Assembly: GCA_938074325.1 (NCBI GenBank)
Contig: CALJFZ010000019.1
Location: 1 to 54,829 of the forward strand
Source: an uncultured Flavobacteriales bacterium
Lineage (GTDB): Bacteria > Bacteroidota > Bacteroidia > Flavobacteriales_D > Sanyastnellaceae
DNA: 54,829 nucleotides
Direction of reading: 5' to 3'
This document shows positions 1-9,869 of this stretch, piece by piece (the first letter of the stretch is position 1; each line of letters opens with the position of its first letter). Position numbers and translations under genes: made by a program. The notes beneath the pieces are model-generated. The model saw only the letters and a program-made list of their open reading frames with translations. It was not told the origin of the DNA and made no database searches.

Positions 1-2682
1 CAAGCCGTCAATGATGACGACACCATCACGAATGACTCGGGCCTTAGCGTTACGGGTAATGGTGCCCGAGCGGACAATGCAACCCGCGATGGTTCCGGCC
101 TTGGAGGAGCGGAAGATTTCGCGGACTTCGGCAACACCAGACTGGACTTCTTCGAATTCTGGCTTGAGCATTCCCTTAAGCGAGCTTTCGATTTCATCGA
201 GAGCGTTGTAAATGACCGAGTAGAAGCGGACATCGACACCTTCGCGTTGGGCACGCTCGCGTGCTTTGGCATCGGGGCGGACGTTGAATCCAACGATGAT
301 GGCGTTATCAATCGTGGCAAGGTTGACATCACTTTCGGTGATGGCACCCACACCGCGGTGAATGATGCGCAGCTGCACACTGTCATCCACCTCGATCTTG
401 AGCAACGCTTCTTCGAGGGCTTCCACAGCACCGGAAACATCACCCTTGATGATGAGGTTAAGTGCTTCGATTTTGCCATCCTCAAGAGCCTTGGTGAACT
501 CTTCCAGGCTGATGCGCTTGCGAGCTTTGGCCAGCAGCGCGTTGCGCTCTGCCGCTTCACGCTTTTCCGCGATCTGTCGAGCAGTGCGGTCGTCATCCGT
601 GACCAGGAAAGTATCTCCGGCCTTGGGAACACTCGAGAGACCCTGCACGGCCACGGGCCTTGCGGGATATGCCTCTTCCACGGGTTCGCCGTTTTCATCC
701 ATCATCGCTCGGACTCGTCCATAGGCGGTTCCCGCCACAATGGCTTCACCCACGCGAAGAGTTCCCGACTGAATCAAGACGGTGGCAACGGCACCACGGC
801 CCTTATCGAGCTTGGCTTCAATCGCCACACCGCGAGCGGTGCGATTCGGGTTAGCCCTCAGATCAAGGCCAGCATCTGCGGTGAGCAAGATGGCATCCAG
901 CAATTCCGTAATACCTTCGCCCTTGAGCGCAGAAACACGAACAGCCTGAACATCTCCACCGTATTCTTCGGCAACCATGCCGAACTCGGTGAGCTGTTGC
1001 AATATCTTGTCGGGCTTTGCGCCTGGCGTGTCAATCTTGTTGATGGCCACCACGATGGGCACACCTGCTGCTTGAGCGTGGTTGAGCGCCTCAATGGTCT
1101 GAGGCATGATGCCGTCATCCGCGGCCACCACCAGTACGGCGATGTCCGTCACCTGAGCACCACGGGCGCGCATGGCGGTGAAGGCCTCGTGACCGGGGGT
1201 GTCAACAAAGGTGATCGCCCGCTCAATGCCTTCGTGTTCGGTCCAAACTTGGTAAGCACCGATGTGTTGGGTGATCCCACCGGCTTCGCCGGCCACAACA
1301 TTGGCGCTACGAATGGCATCCAAAAGCTTGGTCTTACCGTGATCAACGTGACCCATCACGGTGACAATCGGCGGGCGTGGAGCCAAATCTTCCTCGCTGT
1401 CCTCTTCGATGTCAATGGCCTCTTGGACCTCTGCACTCACGAAGTTGGCCTCGTACCCAAACTCCTCTGAAATGATGGTAATCGTCTCTGAATCCAAACG
1501 CTGGTTGATGGACACCATGATGCCCAAAGTCATGCAAGCCGAGATGACTTCATTGACGTTGGTGTTCATCATGTTCGCCAACTCCGCAACGGTTACGAAT
1601 TCCGTCAACTGAAGCGTCATCGCTTCCTCTTGCTGACGTTGCAATTCTTGCTCCGCTCGTTCCGCTACAGCACTACGCTTGGCGCGGCGCATTTTGGCGG
1701 AATTGGACTTCTTGCCCCCGCTGAGTCGCGCGAGCGTTTCCTTAATTTCTTTCTGGATGTCCGCTTGGCTGACCTCCTTCTTCGGCTCGTTTCGGCGTCC
1801 GCGGGTGCGGTCGCCTCGCTGTCCACCAGCGGTGCGGGCTTGGCGCTCGACATCCACTTTGGTGATGCGCTTGCGCTTCCGCTTGTTGTCGTCGGTCTTT
1901 GAACCTGCGGTCTTTTTCTTTTCTACCGGCAATTCAATTTTGCCGACAACCGTCGGGCCAGAGAGCTTTTCGATTTTGGTCTCAAGCTTCTCCACTTTCG
2001 GCGCCTCCGGTGCTTTTTTCGCCGCGGCAGCCTCTTTCGCCGCTGCCTCAGCAGCCGCCTTTTCGGCCGCTTGAGCCGCTGCCTCCTTCTTCGTGATTTC
2101 AGCAGACTTCTTCGCAATTTTCTCCTTCTCCGCTTCCTTCTCCGCCTTCGTTTTTGCCTTCGGCTTCTTCGCGACTGCGTCCAAATCCACTTTGCCCAAG
2201 ACCTTCACAGGGCTGGATGGATCCACCTCTTTTGCAGGCTCTTCACTGGCGGGCTTTTCCGCTGCAGGGGCCGCTTCTTCAGGAGCAGGTTCGGCAGCAG
2301 GAGCTGCCTTTTCGGTCGCAGCAGGCGCTTCAGGCTCGATGCGCTCCACTTCCGGTTGTTGTTGGCTCTTCTGGAAGATGGATAGGTCAATTTCAACGTC
2401 GGCCTCTTCTTTCGGGGCAGAAGACTTTCGAGCGGACGCCAATGTCACACTCTCCCGGTCTACCACAGCACGGTTCGCTGAACTCACAGCCTTTTCTTTG
2501 GCTGCCTTCTCATCTTGGAAATTGGCACGGATCAACGCGTACGCCTCCGCATCGATTTTCGTGTTGGGCTTCGCATCCACTTCCATGCCCTTGCTTGCCA
2601 AAAAATCCACAATGGTCTGGATCCCCAAGTTGAATTCTCGGGCGATTTTATTGAGTCGTACGGGTTTACTAGCGTCGGCCAT
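1..2682 (-). CDS. infB: Translation initiation factor IF-2 (3' end cut by window edge)
   Basis: IF-2 is the GTPase that brings initiator fMet-tRNA to the 30S subunit and promotes 50S joining. The frame is open from an ATG at 2682 to base 1, giving 894 residues; roughly the last 50 residues of the C2 domain lie outside the window. An IF2-N fold occupies about residues 1-55, followed by a long Ala/Glu/Lys/Pro-rich linker (about 60-340) and a second IF2-N-like segment (about 350-415). The G domain shows GHVDHGKT at 444-451, DTPGH near 493 and NKID at 548-551. Elongation-factor-like domains follow. It is the last gene of rimP-nusA-infB, 59 bases after nusA. The usual GKTS is GKTK here, a mild variant. 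Identification is firm. Confidence 0.97.
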   Translation of the reverse strand, partial: MADASKPVRLNKIAREFNLGIQTIVDFLASKGMEVDAKPNTKIDAEAYALIRANFQDEKAAKEKAVSSANRAVVDRESVTLASARKSSAPKEEADVEIDLSIFQKSQQQPEVERIEPEAPAATEKAAPAAEPAPEEAAPAAEKPASEEPAKEVDPSSPVKVLGKVDLDAVAKKPKAKTKAEKEAEKEKIAKKSAEITKKEAAAQAAEKAAAEAAAKEAAAAKKAPEAPKVEKLETKIEKLSGPTVVGKIELPVEKKKTAGSKTDDNKRKRKRITKVDVERQARTAGGQRGDRTRGRRNEPKKEVSQADIQKEIKETLARLSGGKKSNSAKMRRAKRSAVAERAEQELQRQQEEAMTLQLTEFVTVAELANMMNTNVNEVISACMTLGIMVSINQRLDSETITIISEEFGYEANFVSAEVQEAIDIEEDSEEDLAPRPPIVTVMGHVDHGKTKLLDAIRSANVVAGEAGGITQHIGAYQVWTEHEGIERAITFVDTPGHEAFTAMRARGAQVTDIAVLVVAADDGIMPQTIEALNHAQAAGVPIVVAINKIDTPGAKPDKILQQLTEFGMVAEEYGGDVQAVRVSALKGEGITELLDAILLTADAGLDLRANPNRTARGVAIEAKLDKGRGAVATVLIQSGTLRVGEAIVAGTAYGRVRAMMDENGEPVEEAYPARPVAVQGLSSVPKAGDTFLVTDDDRTARQIAEKREAAERNALLAKARKRISLEEFTKALEDGKIEALNLIIKGDVSGAVEALEEALLKIEVDDSVQLRIIHRGVGAITESDVNLATIDNAIIVGFNVRPDAKARERAQREGVDVRFYSVIYNALDEIESSLKGMLKPEFEEVQSGVAEVREIFRSSKAGTIAGCIVRSGTITRNAKARVIRDGVVIIDGL

Positions 2683-2741
2683 CGGCGTTTTTTGGCTTTA
2701 GTGTTGCGAATTTAACAGGGAATCTGACTTATTGCCTGTGT

Positions 2742-3977
2742 TTACGACAATTCGTCCTTCAGGATTTTGACAACCTCTCGGATCGTTTCCAATTCGAGGT
2801 CGGTTCGATTCACGAGGAAATCCTCGTCGCGGTTCAGTACCGAACGAGCGGTCTCCAAGCCAATCTTGATGAACTCCTCCAAGATCCACGCATCGATTTC
2901 ATCCGAGAACTCCTTCAATTCTACATCGTCGGCACCGTCCTCTTCGTCGCGGTAGACGTCGATTTCGTAATTGGTCAGCAATCCGGCGAGTTTGATGTTG
3001 TTCCCTCCTTTTCCGATGGCGAGGCTCACCTGATCGGCCTTGAGGAACACCTTCGCTTCGCGGGTTTCTTCATTGAGTTCAATGGTCGAAATCTTCGCGG
3101 GGCTCAAGGCACGGGTGACGAGCAACTGCTCATTCTCTGTGAAGTTGATGACGTCGATGTTTTCGTTTTTCAATTCGCGTACGATGCTGTGGATGCGCGA
3201 TCCCTTCATGCCCACGCAGGCTCCGACCGGATCCACACGCTCGTCGTACGATTCCACCGCAACTTTCGCGCGCTCACCTGGCGCACGCACAACACGCTTG
3301 ATGGTGATGAGCCCGTCGAAAATCTCCGGAACTTCTTGCTCGAACAAACGCTCCAAGAATTCGGGAGCGGTTCGTGACAAGACGATGCGCGGGTTGTTGT
3401 TCTTCATTTCAACCGCTGACACGACCGCACGGATGGTATCTCCTTTCTTGAAGAAATCGCCCGGAATTTGATTCTCACGCGGCATGACCACCTCGTTGTC
3501 CTCATCGTCCACGAGCAAAATTTCCCGCTTCCAGATCTGGTATACCTCGGCTGAGACCACCTCGCCCACACGCTCTTTGTACTTCTGGTAGATCGCATCC
3601 TTCTCGAGGTCCATGATGCGGCCCGCGAGGTTTTGGCGCAATGACAAAACGTTGCGGCGTCCGAAAGATTCGAGCTTGATCTCCTCTGACACTTCTTCGC
3701 CTTCCTCGAAGTCGTCCTCGATCTTGAGGGCTTCAGAAAGTGCAATCTCCTCGTTCTCGTCTTCGACGGCTCCATCGGCTACGATGGTGCGGTTTCGCCA
3801 GATCTCCAAATCGCCCTTCTCGGGGTTGATAATGATGTCGAAGTTTGAGTCGTCCCCGTACTTCTTCAAAATCATCGCACGGAATACGTCTTCCAAAATG
3901 CCCATCATGACCTCGCGGTCGATGTTTTTAAACTCTTTGAATTCCTTGAAGGAATCCACCAAATTCAGCTGTGTCAT
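2742..3977 (-). CDS. nusA: Transcription termination/antitermination factor NusA
   Basis: NusA binds RNA polymerase and nascent RNA and modulates pausing, termination and antitermination. The 411-residue product has the N-terminal polymerase-binding domain (about 1-125, acidic around 70-100), an S1 domain (about 130-200), and two KH domains (about 230-345). The KH signatures GACVGMKGSRI and VSLAIGKGGNNIKLA are visible. The length matches Bacteroidota NusA proteins, which lack the C-terminal acidic repeats found in gammaproteobacteria. The ATG at 3977 follows rimP by 39 bases and infB starts 59 bases downstream, the conserved rimP-nusA-infB order. Known NusA autoregulation makes the hairpin in the rimP leader relevant. 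Confidence 0.98.
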   Translation of the reverse strand: MTQLNLVDSFKEFKEFKNIDREVMMGILEDVFRAMILKKYGDDSNFDIIINPEKGDLEIWRNRTIVADGAVEDENEEIALSEALKIEDDFEEGEEVSEEIKLESFGRRNVLSLRQNLAGRIMDLEKDAIYQKYKERVGEVVSAEVYQIWKREILLVDDEDNEVVMPRENQIPGDFFKKGDTIRAVVSAVEMKNNNPRIVLSRTAPEFLERLFEQEVPEIFDGLITIKRVVRAPGERAKVAVESYDERVDPVGACVGMKGSRIHSIVRELKNENIDVINFTENEQLLVTRALSPAKISTIELNEETREAKVFLKADQVSLAIGKGGNNIKLAGLLTNYEIDVYRDEEDGADDVELKEFSDEIDAWILEEFIKIGLETARSVLNRDEDFLVNRTDLELETIREVVKILKDELS

Positions 3978-4016
3978 GGTTTTGCGGTTTGCTGCGCTCG
4001 GTTATTATTGGTCTGA

Positions 4017-4490
4017 TTAGTTTCCTTTAAAGGAGATTTGAACCTTGGTCCAGTCCAAGTCCTTCAGCGGATACGTCTGTTCTTCTTCTACCCATTCCTT
4101 CGCCTTGCGACCTTCAATTCGGCGCTTCTCGCGAATGACAATGGTGATTTCCTCATCGGTGGCTCGGGTCAATTTGCCCTCAACTTTTCCTGCGCCTGTA
4201 ATCTTCAATTGAACGTCGCGGCCGATGTTCTTCACGTACTGGCGAAGCATCTTCAACGGTTGGTCCAATCCCGGGGAGCTCACGTCCAACGAGAAGTCCT
4301 CTGCGTCTCGGTCCAACATGGATTCCAGGTGGCGACTCAGAGCGATGCACTTTTCGATGCTTGTGCCTTCATCGTCGTCCAACAGGATGGAAATCGCATT
4401 GCCTTCACTGACGCGCACATCCACAATAAACCCTGTTCCTCCTTCGAGGTGGCTTTCGGCGAGTGTGCGTACGGTGTTGGCGTTGATCAT
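4017..4490 (-). CDS. rimP: Ribosome maturation factor RimP
   Basis: RimP acts in 30S subunit maturation. The preferred start is the ATG at 4490 (product begins MINANTVRTLAE, 157 residues). The frame can be extended to 4610, but that extension would read through the promoter and the terminator-like hairpin of the leader, so it is rejected. The N-terminal domain carries the family core VSSPGLDQPL near residues 90-99 and is followed by the small SH3-like C-terminal domain. First gene of rimP-nusA-infB. Transcription probably starts near 4554 from the TAnnTTTG promoter at 4560-4589, giving a leader of about 65 bases. Confidence 0.95.
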   Translation of the reverse strand: MINANTVRTLAESHLEGGTGFIVDVRVSEGNAISILLDDDEGTSIEKCIALSRHLESMLDRDAEDFSLDVSSPGLDQPLKMLRQYVKNIGRDVQLKITGAGKVEGKLTRATDEEITIVIREKRRIEGRKAKEWVEEEQTYPLKDLDWTKVQISFKGN

Positions 4491-4506
4491 GGTGATTTTT
4501 TCGAGG

Positions 4507-4532
4507 AAAAAAAAGAGGGGCTTGTACCCCTC
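4507..4532 (-). terminator. Terminator-like hairpin in the rimP leader (possible attenuator)
   Basis: On the minus strand GAGGGG, a six-base loop and CCCCTC are followed directly by eight T residues, the form of an intrinsic terminator. It lies inside the transcript, between the predicted start near 4554 and the rimP ATG at 4490. The next upstream gene is divergent, so the hairpin cannot be the terminator of an upstream gene on this strand. Reading it as an attenuator controlled by NusA or termination efficiency is inference. Confidence 0.6.
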
Positions 4533-4559
4533 ATCGTTTTCGTTCTCAAATAGTCGGGG

Positions 4560-4589
4560 CAAAGATACACCATTCCCTTCGAACTTCAA
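4560..4589 (-). promoter_or_regulatory. Promoter of rimP-nusA-infB (TTG-N19-TATCTTTG)
   Basis: On the minus strand TTG (4589-4587) is followed after 19 bases by TATCTTTG (4567-4560). This is an exact match to the Bacteroidota primary sigma consensus TTG-N19..23-TAnnTTTG. It lies 70 bases upstream of the rimP ATG. Confidence 0.75.
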
Positions 4590-4626
4590 CGCGCCAAATC
4601 CGGTTGGCATACTAACTTCGTGAACG

Positions 4627-5316
4627 ATGTCTTACGTGCAGCAAATGATTGAGGAGGGGGAGCACCAAACCCAGGACTTCAAGATGCGCATCGACGACGC
4701 GCAAAAAATCGCACGTACTTTGGTCGCATTTGCCAATACCGATGGCGGCAGGTTATTGATTGGCGTCAAGGACAACGGGGCGGTGACGGGCATCAATTCC
4801 GAGGAGGAATACCACATGATTGATTTGGCGTGCCAATCCCACTGCAAGCCGCCCGTTCCCTTCGATGTGCAAGTATGGAAAGTGGAGGGCCGTTCGGTGC
4901 TCGAAGTGCAAGTGCCCCGGTCCGCGAGTCGACCCCATTTCTGTGAAGACGAAGCCGGGAAGTGGCAAGCCTACCTGAGAAATGCCGACCGCATTCACCG
5001 AGCGAGTCCCGTGCAAGTCAAAGTCTGGCAGTACGAAATGCGCATGGACCGATCAGAATTTCGATACGACCAATACATCGGCAAACTCTTCAATGCTTGG
5101 CGCGATGGCAGGCAACTGAGGTTCCAACAAGTGGCCCGCATGGCCCGGCTGAGTTTCGAGGACGCAGAAGACTTGCTGTGCTTGCTGATTGTTTGGAACA
5201 TCATCCAATGGGAACGGGGGCAACGCGGGCTGGTTTATGGATTGGCCGATGAATCCGCATTGGACGAGCTGGAGACACGTGGACCGGAACAATTCCGCTG
5301 GAAAAATTATTCCTGA
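4627..5316 (+). CDS. AlbA_2 (Schlafen-type) domain protein, putative nucleic-acid/ATP-binding regulator
   Basis: The 229-residue product starts with an AlbA_2 domain. The family core is visible: an E-x-x-x-x-DFK stretch near residues 12-19, then LVAFANTDGGRLLIGVKDNG around 32-51 and a downstream G-x-N-S. The C-terminal third (about 150-229) is helical, W-rich, and could be a winged-helix-like or protein-binding part. Members are annotated as putative transcriptional regulators or ATP-binding proteins, and the true function is mostly unknown. It is divergent from rimP. TAACTTCG at 4613-4620, six bases before the ATG, is a possible -7 element. No enzyme motif is evident. Confidence 0.75.
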   Translation: MSYVQQMIEEGEHQTQDFKMRIDDAQKIARTLVAFANTDGGRLLIGVKDNGAVTGINSEEEYHMIDLACQSHCKPPVPFDVQVWKVEGRSVLEVQVPRSASRPHFCEDEAGKWQAYLRNADRIHRASPVQVKVWQYEMRMDRSEFRYDQYIGKLFNAWRDGRQLRFQQVARMARLSFEDAEDLLCLLIVWNIIQWERGQRGLVYGLADESALDELETRGPEQFRWKNYS

Positions 5317-5347
5317 GCCCTAAACAATATTCCGAACTTTGCCACGT

Positions 5348-7846
5348 ATGCTCAGCACACCCATGCACATCCTCACCTCCCCCACATGGCGCCTACCCTT
5401 CTTATTTGCGGGACTCTTTTTTGCCATGGATTTCGGGCACGCTCAAGATGTGGAAGTGGCTGAATTGCAGGAGAACCGTCCGGTGGGCTCCTGGACCGAC
5501 TACCTGCCCTATCACCAAACCGAGGAACTGGTCCACTGCGGCAATCCCCTGGACACGGGTTTCTGGGCCGTGCGAACCGAACATGCGGTGTTCACCGTAG
5601 ATGAGCGCAACAATGCCGTCGAACGCATCTCGACGGTGCAAGGCATGAGCGGCAGCCAGCCCACAGCATTGGCATGGGACCCTGTAGGCGAACTGCTCAT
5701 CGTTGGCCAGGCTTCCGGCAGCATTGACTTTTTCAGCAACACCGGCGACTGGCTTTACACCCTACGTGACATTGAGCAGAGCAACCTCATCGGAGACAAG
5801 TCCATCCTCAGTTTGCAGGTTTTCGGAGCGCTTGACCCGGATTTGCTTTTGGCCACAACCGCGTTCGGCGTAGTTTCCGTTCACCTGCGCGAACTGGACA
5901 TCCGAGACACCTGGTACCTCGAGGGCCAACAAGCCCTGCGGCGCTGCCACGGTATGACGGTGCATGAAGATCGCTACGTCGTGTGGACCGATGCCGGGGT
6001 GTTCGAAGCCCCCGTCGACCACCCCTTTTTGAGTTCTCCCGAAGCTTGGACCCGCTGGGATGACATCCCGCTCGAAACCGGTGATTACGTGCATGCTGAG
6101 TTCACCCCATTGGGGCACATTCTGTTGCACTTGAAAACGGGGAACCCCAATGCGCCGGACGAATTGTGGATTCGTGCGGAGGGCCTCTGGCAGCCATTTG
6201 CCCCCTCTGAAAGCGTGCAAGTACTGGCCATCGCATCCGGAAGATTGGGCGATGACCCGGAAGATTGGCGCATCGCCATCGCCGACCACCAATCCATTCG
6301 GCAATTCAATGCCGACTGGGAAGAAATTCAACTGGATTACTCCGCTGACGGCGTGTCGTTGCGGGTGCGTGATATGGAGTTCCGCCACAACCTCGCAGTG
6401 TATGGAAACGTTGCCGCCGTCGATTTTGGAGATCTGTTCATCGCCAACTTCGAACAAGGCCTGCTGAAAATGGACGTTTCGGGCGGGGAAAGTGACCTGC
6501 ATTGGACGCCCGAAGGTCCTCCCGTCGCCCTCGTCCGCGACGTCGATGCATGGAACGATCAGATTTGGATTGCATCAGGAGGCATCGATGAAACCTGGAC
6601 GAGCATGTACCACAAGCACGGGTTCTACGGCATGAGTGGGATGCGCTGGAATTGGATTGCCAACAGCGACGGCGCGAATGATTTGGCCGGCATCAACGAT
6701 CCCATGGCCGTCAGTATCAATCCATCCAACCCCTACCATGCCTACTTCGGTTCATGGGAAGAAGGACTCATCGAAGTGATGAACGGCGAGGTCATCGCCA
6801 TCCACAACGAGACGAACAGCTCCCTCGGGCTGGGAAACTTTGGCGGATCGCCGCGCTGCGGGGTGGGCGGTGTTGACTTTGATGCCCGTGGCAATGTGTG
6901 GATGACCAATGCCTATGCGGACAATGCCCTGCACGTCCGATTGCAGGATGGATCCTTTGTGCCGATGGCCTTGGGCAATGCCCTTGGAAACACGGGGTGG
7001 CTGGGCGATGTACTCGCTGCACGGAACGGGTACCTCTGGTGCATCATGCCACGGGGCCAAGGCCTGTTGGTCTACGATACGAACAACACACCCGGGAACA
7101 CCCAAGACGACGATTGGCGCATCCTGACCAGCGATCCGAACAAAGGAGGACTTCCGTCCGATGACATCCACAGCTTAGAAGAAGATTTGGACGGCGAGAT
7201 TTGGATTGGCACGTCCGCGGGACCTTGCGTCATCTATTTGCCTAGCGCGGTTTTTGATGATGCCAATGAAAACCCGGTGGCCTCGCAAATCTTGATTCAA
7301 CAGGACGGCAACTACCAATTGCTCCTGGAGACCGAAGTCGTCGAAACCATCTGCATCGACGGTGGAAACCGAAAGTGGATCGGAACCCAGAATTCAGGTG
7401 CCTACCTGCTCAGCCCTGACGGCATCACACAGGTAGCACACTTCACGTCGGACAACAGTCCTCTGCTGAGCAATCAGATCACGGACATCGCCCTCAACCA
7501 CCGCAACGGCGAAGTACTCATCGGCACCCAACGCGGCCTCATGGGCTGGCGAGGCGATGCCAGCAACTTCGTCCAAGAAATCGGTGACCTCCGCGTCTAC
7601 CCCAACCCCGTGGAAGCAGGGTTCGAAGGATGGGTCACCCTAGAAGGATTGGCATACAACAGCACGGTGCATATCACCACGCTTTCCGGCAGAGCGGTGG
7701 CGACACTGCAATCCGAAGGTGGGCGCGCCGTATGGGATACGCGGGACTTCAACGGCGAGCTCGTGCCCTACGGGGTCTATATGCTCTTCGCCACGGACCC
7801 GTCGGGTGCGTCAGCCGGTGTCACCAAATTGGCCGTGACCCGGTAA
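5348..7846 (+). CDS. porZ: T9SS component PorZ-like: secreted beta-propeller with type A sorting domain
   Basis: PorZ is a cell-surface part of the type IX secretion attachment complex, where it delivers anionic LPS for cargo anchoring. This 832-residue product has a signal peptide ending GHAQ (about residues 20-34), the PorZ N-terminal propeller opening (SWTDYLPYHQTEEL, then TVDERNNAVERISTVQG), and further two-component-regulator-like propeller blades such as DIHSLEEDLDGEIWIGTS. The C-terminus is a T9SS type A sorting domain: YPNPVE, a central GRAVATL, and YGVYML. The first ATG after GAACTTTG (5334-5341) is at 5348. A TTG at 5339 overlaps that element and is unlikely; an ATG at 5363 is also possible. 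The specific PorZ assignment rests on the N-terminal pattern. Confidence 0.85.
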   Translation: MLSTPMHILTSPTWRLPFLFAGLFFAMDFGHAQDVEVAELQENRPVGSWTDYLPYHQTEELVHCGNPLDTGFWAVRTEHAVFTVDERNNAVERISTVQGMSGSQPTALAWDPVGELLIVGQASGSIDFFSNTGDWLYTLRDIEQSNLIGDKSILSLQVFGALDPDLLLATTAFGVVSVHLRELDIRDTWYLEGQQALRRCHGMTVHEDRYVVWTDAGVFEAPVDHPFLSSPEAWTRWDDIPLETGDYVHAEFTPLGHILLHLKTGNPNAPDELWIRAEGLWQPFAPSESVQVLAIASGRLGDDPEDWRIAIADHQSIRQFNADWEEIQLDYSADGVSLRVRDMEFRHNLAVYGNVAAVDFGDLFIANFEQGLLKMDVSGGESDLHWTPEGPPVALVRDVDAWNDQIWIASGGIDETWTSMYHKHGFYGMSGMRWNWIANSDGANDLAGINDPMAVSINPSNPYHAYFGSWEEGLIEVMNGEVIAIHNETNSSLGLGNFGGSPRCGVGGVDFDARGNVWMTNAYADNALHVRLQDGSFVPMALGNALGNTGWLGDVLAARNGYLWCIMPRGQGLLVYDTNNTPGNTQDDDWRILTSDPNKGGLPSDDIHSLEEDLDGEIWIGTSAGPCVIYLPSAVFDDANENPVASQILIQQDGNYQLLLETEVVETICIDGGNRKWIGTQNSGAYLLSPDGITQVAHFTSDNSPLLSNQITDIALNHRNGEVLIGTQRGLMGWRGDASNFVQEIGDLRVYPNPVEAGFEGWVTLEGLAYNSTVHITTLSGRAVATLQSEGGRAVWDTRDFNGELVPYGVYMLFATDPSGASAGVTKLAVTR

Positions 7847-7855
7847 CTTGCGCTC

Positions 7856-9031
7856 ATGCGCGATTTGAATCAATCCTCGAAACTTCCGCGGGTCGGCACC
7901 ACGATTTTCACCGAAATGAGCGCGCTGGCCAAGAAGCATGGAGCGCTCAACATGAGCCAAGGATTTCCGGATTTCCAACCCCCCAAACCCCTTCAGGACG
8001 AAGTCATTCAGGCCATGGCATCTGGGAGCAATCAATACGCGCCCATGGCCGGAAATGTCGCGCTGCGTGAATGGATCGCCGGCAATGCTGAAGACCAAAC
8101 CGGAGCCGTTTATTGTCCGGAGACCGAGGTAACCGTCGGCGCCGGAGCCTCTTCGTTGATCTTCGCAGCCATCCAAGCGCTGATCCATCACGGGGATGAA
8201 GTCATGGTCCTCACGCCGTGCTACGACCTGTACCAACCGGCCGTTGAATTGGCCGGTGGGACCGTAGTGAGTGTACCCTTGAAGCCAAAGACGTACCGAA
8301 TGGACTGGGAGGCCATGAAGGCGGCATGGTCCGATACCATGCGCATGGTCATTATCAACGTACCGAACAATCCTACCGGCGCAACTTGGAACCGAGACGA
8401 CCTTGGGAAATTGGCCGACCTGGTCGAAGGCACCAATGCCTATGTCATCAGCGACGAAGTCTATGGGCCCATGCACCACGACGGGCGGGAAGTGTTGAGT
8501 GCTTCCCATGAACGCCGATTGCGGGACCGCAGCTTGGTATTCGCGTCGTTTGGAAAGGTGCTGCATTGCACAGGATGGAAAATCGGATACGTCTTGGCTC
8601 CAGCCGAGATCTCGCGGGAACTGCGCAAAGTGCACCAGTACGATGTCTTCTCCACGGGCGCTCCGTTCCAAGCAGGCATCGCAGCGTTCATGAACAGCGC
8701 TTCAGGGCAAGCGCACATGGCCGAATTGGCCTCTTTCTACCAAGCCAAACGCGACCGATTGATCAACGGGTTGGCCGGCAGTAAGTGGCAATTCAGTCCC
8801 GCCGAAGGCGGATACTTTCAGGTCTTGGACTACAGCGCATTTGAAGAGCGCGATGACCGCACGGCCACCTCTGCTTGGTGCACCCAACCCAACGGGTTGG
8901 CACTCATCCCGCTCTCACCATTCTACCCAGAAGGCCTTGCGGGTGGCCAATCGGTGCGCATCTGTTTCGCCAAAGGCGACGACACCATCGACCTCGGAAT
9001 CGAACGCCTTTTGACCATTTCCAACGAATGA
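7856..9031 (+). CDS. PLP-dependent methionine/glutamine-type aminotransferase (YbdL/KAT III family)
   Basis: Class I/II aminotransferase of 391 residues with an N-terminal NMSQGFPDF motif, a GAGASSLIF cofactor-binding stretch, NVPNNPTGA and the PLP lysine in SFGKVLHCTGWKIGY (K234). This pattern is that of YbdL-type methionine aminotransferases and kynurenine aminotransferase III homologues, which transaminate methionine, glutamine or aromatic amino acids with 2-oxo acids. The stop overlaps the next start as ATGA, and the neighbour is an omega-amidase. This strongly suggests a transaminase/omega-amidase pair that repairs or recycles 2-oxo acids such as the methionine-salvage intermediate. Exact substrate is inference. 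Confidence 0.9.
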   Translation: MRDLNQSSKLPRVGTTIFTEMSALAKKHGALNMSQGFPDFQPPKPLQDEVIQAMASGSNQYAPMAGNVALREWIAGNAEDQTGAVYCPETEVTVGAGASSLIFAAIQALIHHGDEVMVLTPCYDLYQPAVELAGGTVVSVPLKPKTYRMDWEAMKAAWSDTMRMVIINVPNNPTGATWNRDDLGKLADLVEGTNAYVISDEVYGPMHHDGREVLSASHERRLRDRSLVFASFGKVLHCTGWKIGYVLAPAEISRELRKVHQYDVFSTGAPFQAGIAAFMNSASGQAHMAELASFYQAKRDRLINGLAGSKWQFSPAEGGYFQVLDYSAFEERDDRTATSAWCTQPNGLALIPLSPFYPEGLAGGQSVRICFAKGDDTIDLGIERLLTISNE

Positions 9032-9861
9032 GTACCATAAGCCGCACCAACCTCCGCATCGCCGCACTTCAAACCGGTCTCGCGTGGGAGAATCCCGCCA
9101 TCAACACCGCCCACATCGAGGGCCACTTGGCACACCTCGATGGTTCGGTGGATGTGATCGTCTTGCCTGAAATGTGGGCAACCGGGTTCACCATGGACCC
9201 GGAAACGCATGGATGCGCGTTGGCCCGAGATTGGATGGAGAACGAGGCCGCGTGGCCCGCGCCGTTGGTCGGGATGCGTAGCTGGGCTCGCACCCACAAT
9301 GCGGCGGTCGTGGGCAGCCTATCCTGCCGCGTCGAAGGAGATGAAGCAGCCGTTAACCGCTGCTTTTTTGTCCCCCCTGTTGGACCCGTAGCCCATTACG
9401 ACAAGCGCCACCTCTTCTCGTTCGCCGGAGAGCCCGCGGCTTATGCACCGGGCATCGGTCGCACCGTCGTGCAATGGAGGGGATGGAACATCCTTTTGCA
9501 GGTATGCTATGATCTGCGGTTTCCAGTGTTCAGCCGCAACGCACAAGATGAGCCATATGATGTTGCGATCTATGTCGCCAATTGGCCTGAAGTTCGCGTC
9601 GCTGCATGGTCTGCACTCTTGCGTGCGCGTGCCATTGAGAACCAATGCTATGTCGTAGGGGTAAACCGGATCGGTGAAGACGGGAACGGCATTGCGCATT
9701 CCGGTGCGAGTGCGTTGATTGATCCGTACGGTGAAACCGCCATGGAACTCCGGCCGCATTCAGAAGGTTGGCTGTACGGTGAAGCGAGCCCAACCGAACT
9801 TGAACGGTACCGCCAAAAGTTTCCCGTTCTGAGCGATGCAGACGGGTTCACATTGAATTGA
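9028..9861 (+). CDS. Nitrilase-family omega-amidase (YafV/NIT2-like)
   Basis: The 277-residue carbon-nitrogen hydrolase has the full catalytic triad: E48 in LPEMWATGF, K126 in HYDKRHLFSF and C160 in QVCYDLRFP. These flanks are typical of YafV and NIT2 omega-amidases, which hydrolyse alpha-ketoglutaramate and alpha-ketosuccinamate. The ATG at 9028 overlaps the stop of the aminotransferase by four bases, implying translational coupling. A longer reading from 8875 runs through the aminotransferase end and is not credible. The gene converges on gcdH with eight bases between stops. Confidence 0.92.
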   Translation: MSTISRTNLRIAALQTGLAWENPAINTAHIEGHLAHLDGSVDVIVLPEMWATGFTMDPETHGCALARDWMENEAAWPAPLVGMRSWARTHNAAVVGSLSCRVEGDEAAVNRCFFVPPVGPVAHYDKRHLFSFAGEPAAYAPGIGRTVVQWRGWNILLQVCYDLRFPVFSRNAQDEPYDVAIYVANWPEVRVAAWSALLRARAIENQCYVVGVNRIGEDGNGIAHSGASALIDPYGETAMELRPHSEGWLYGEASPTELERYRQKFPVLSDADGFTLN

Positions 9862-9869
9862 CCCGCGCC

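Noticed and set aside
247-1470. 407-codon plus-strand open frame
   Set aside because: It is antisense to infB, whose GTPase motifs are intact in the opposite frame. Its protein has no recognisable family, and GC-rich third positions readily keep antisense frames open.
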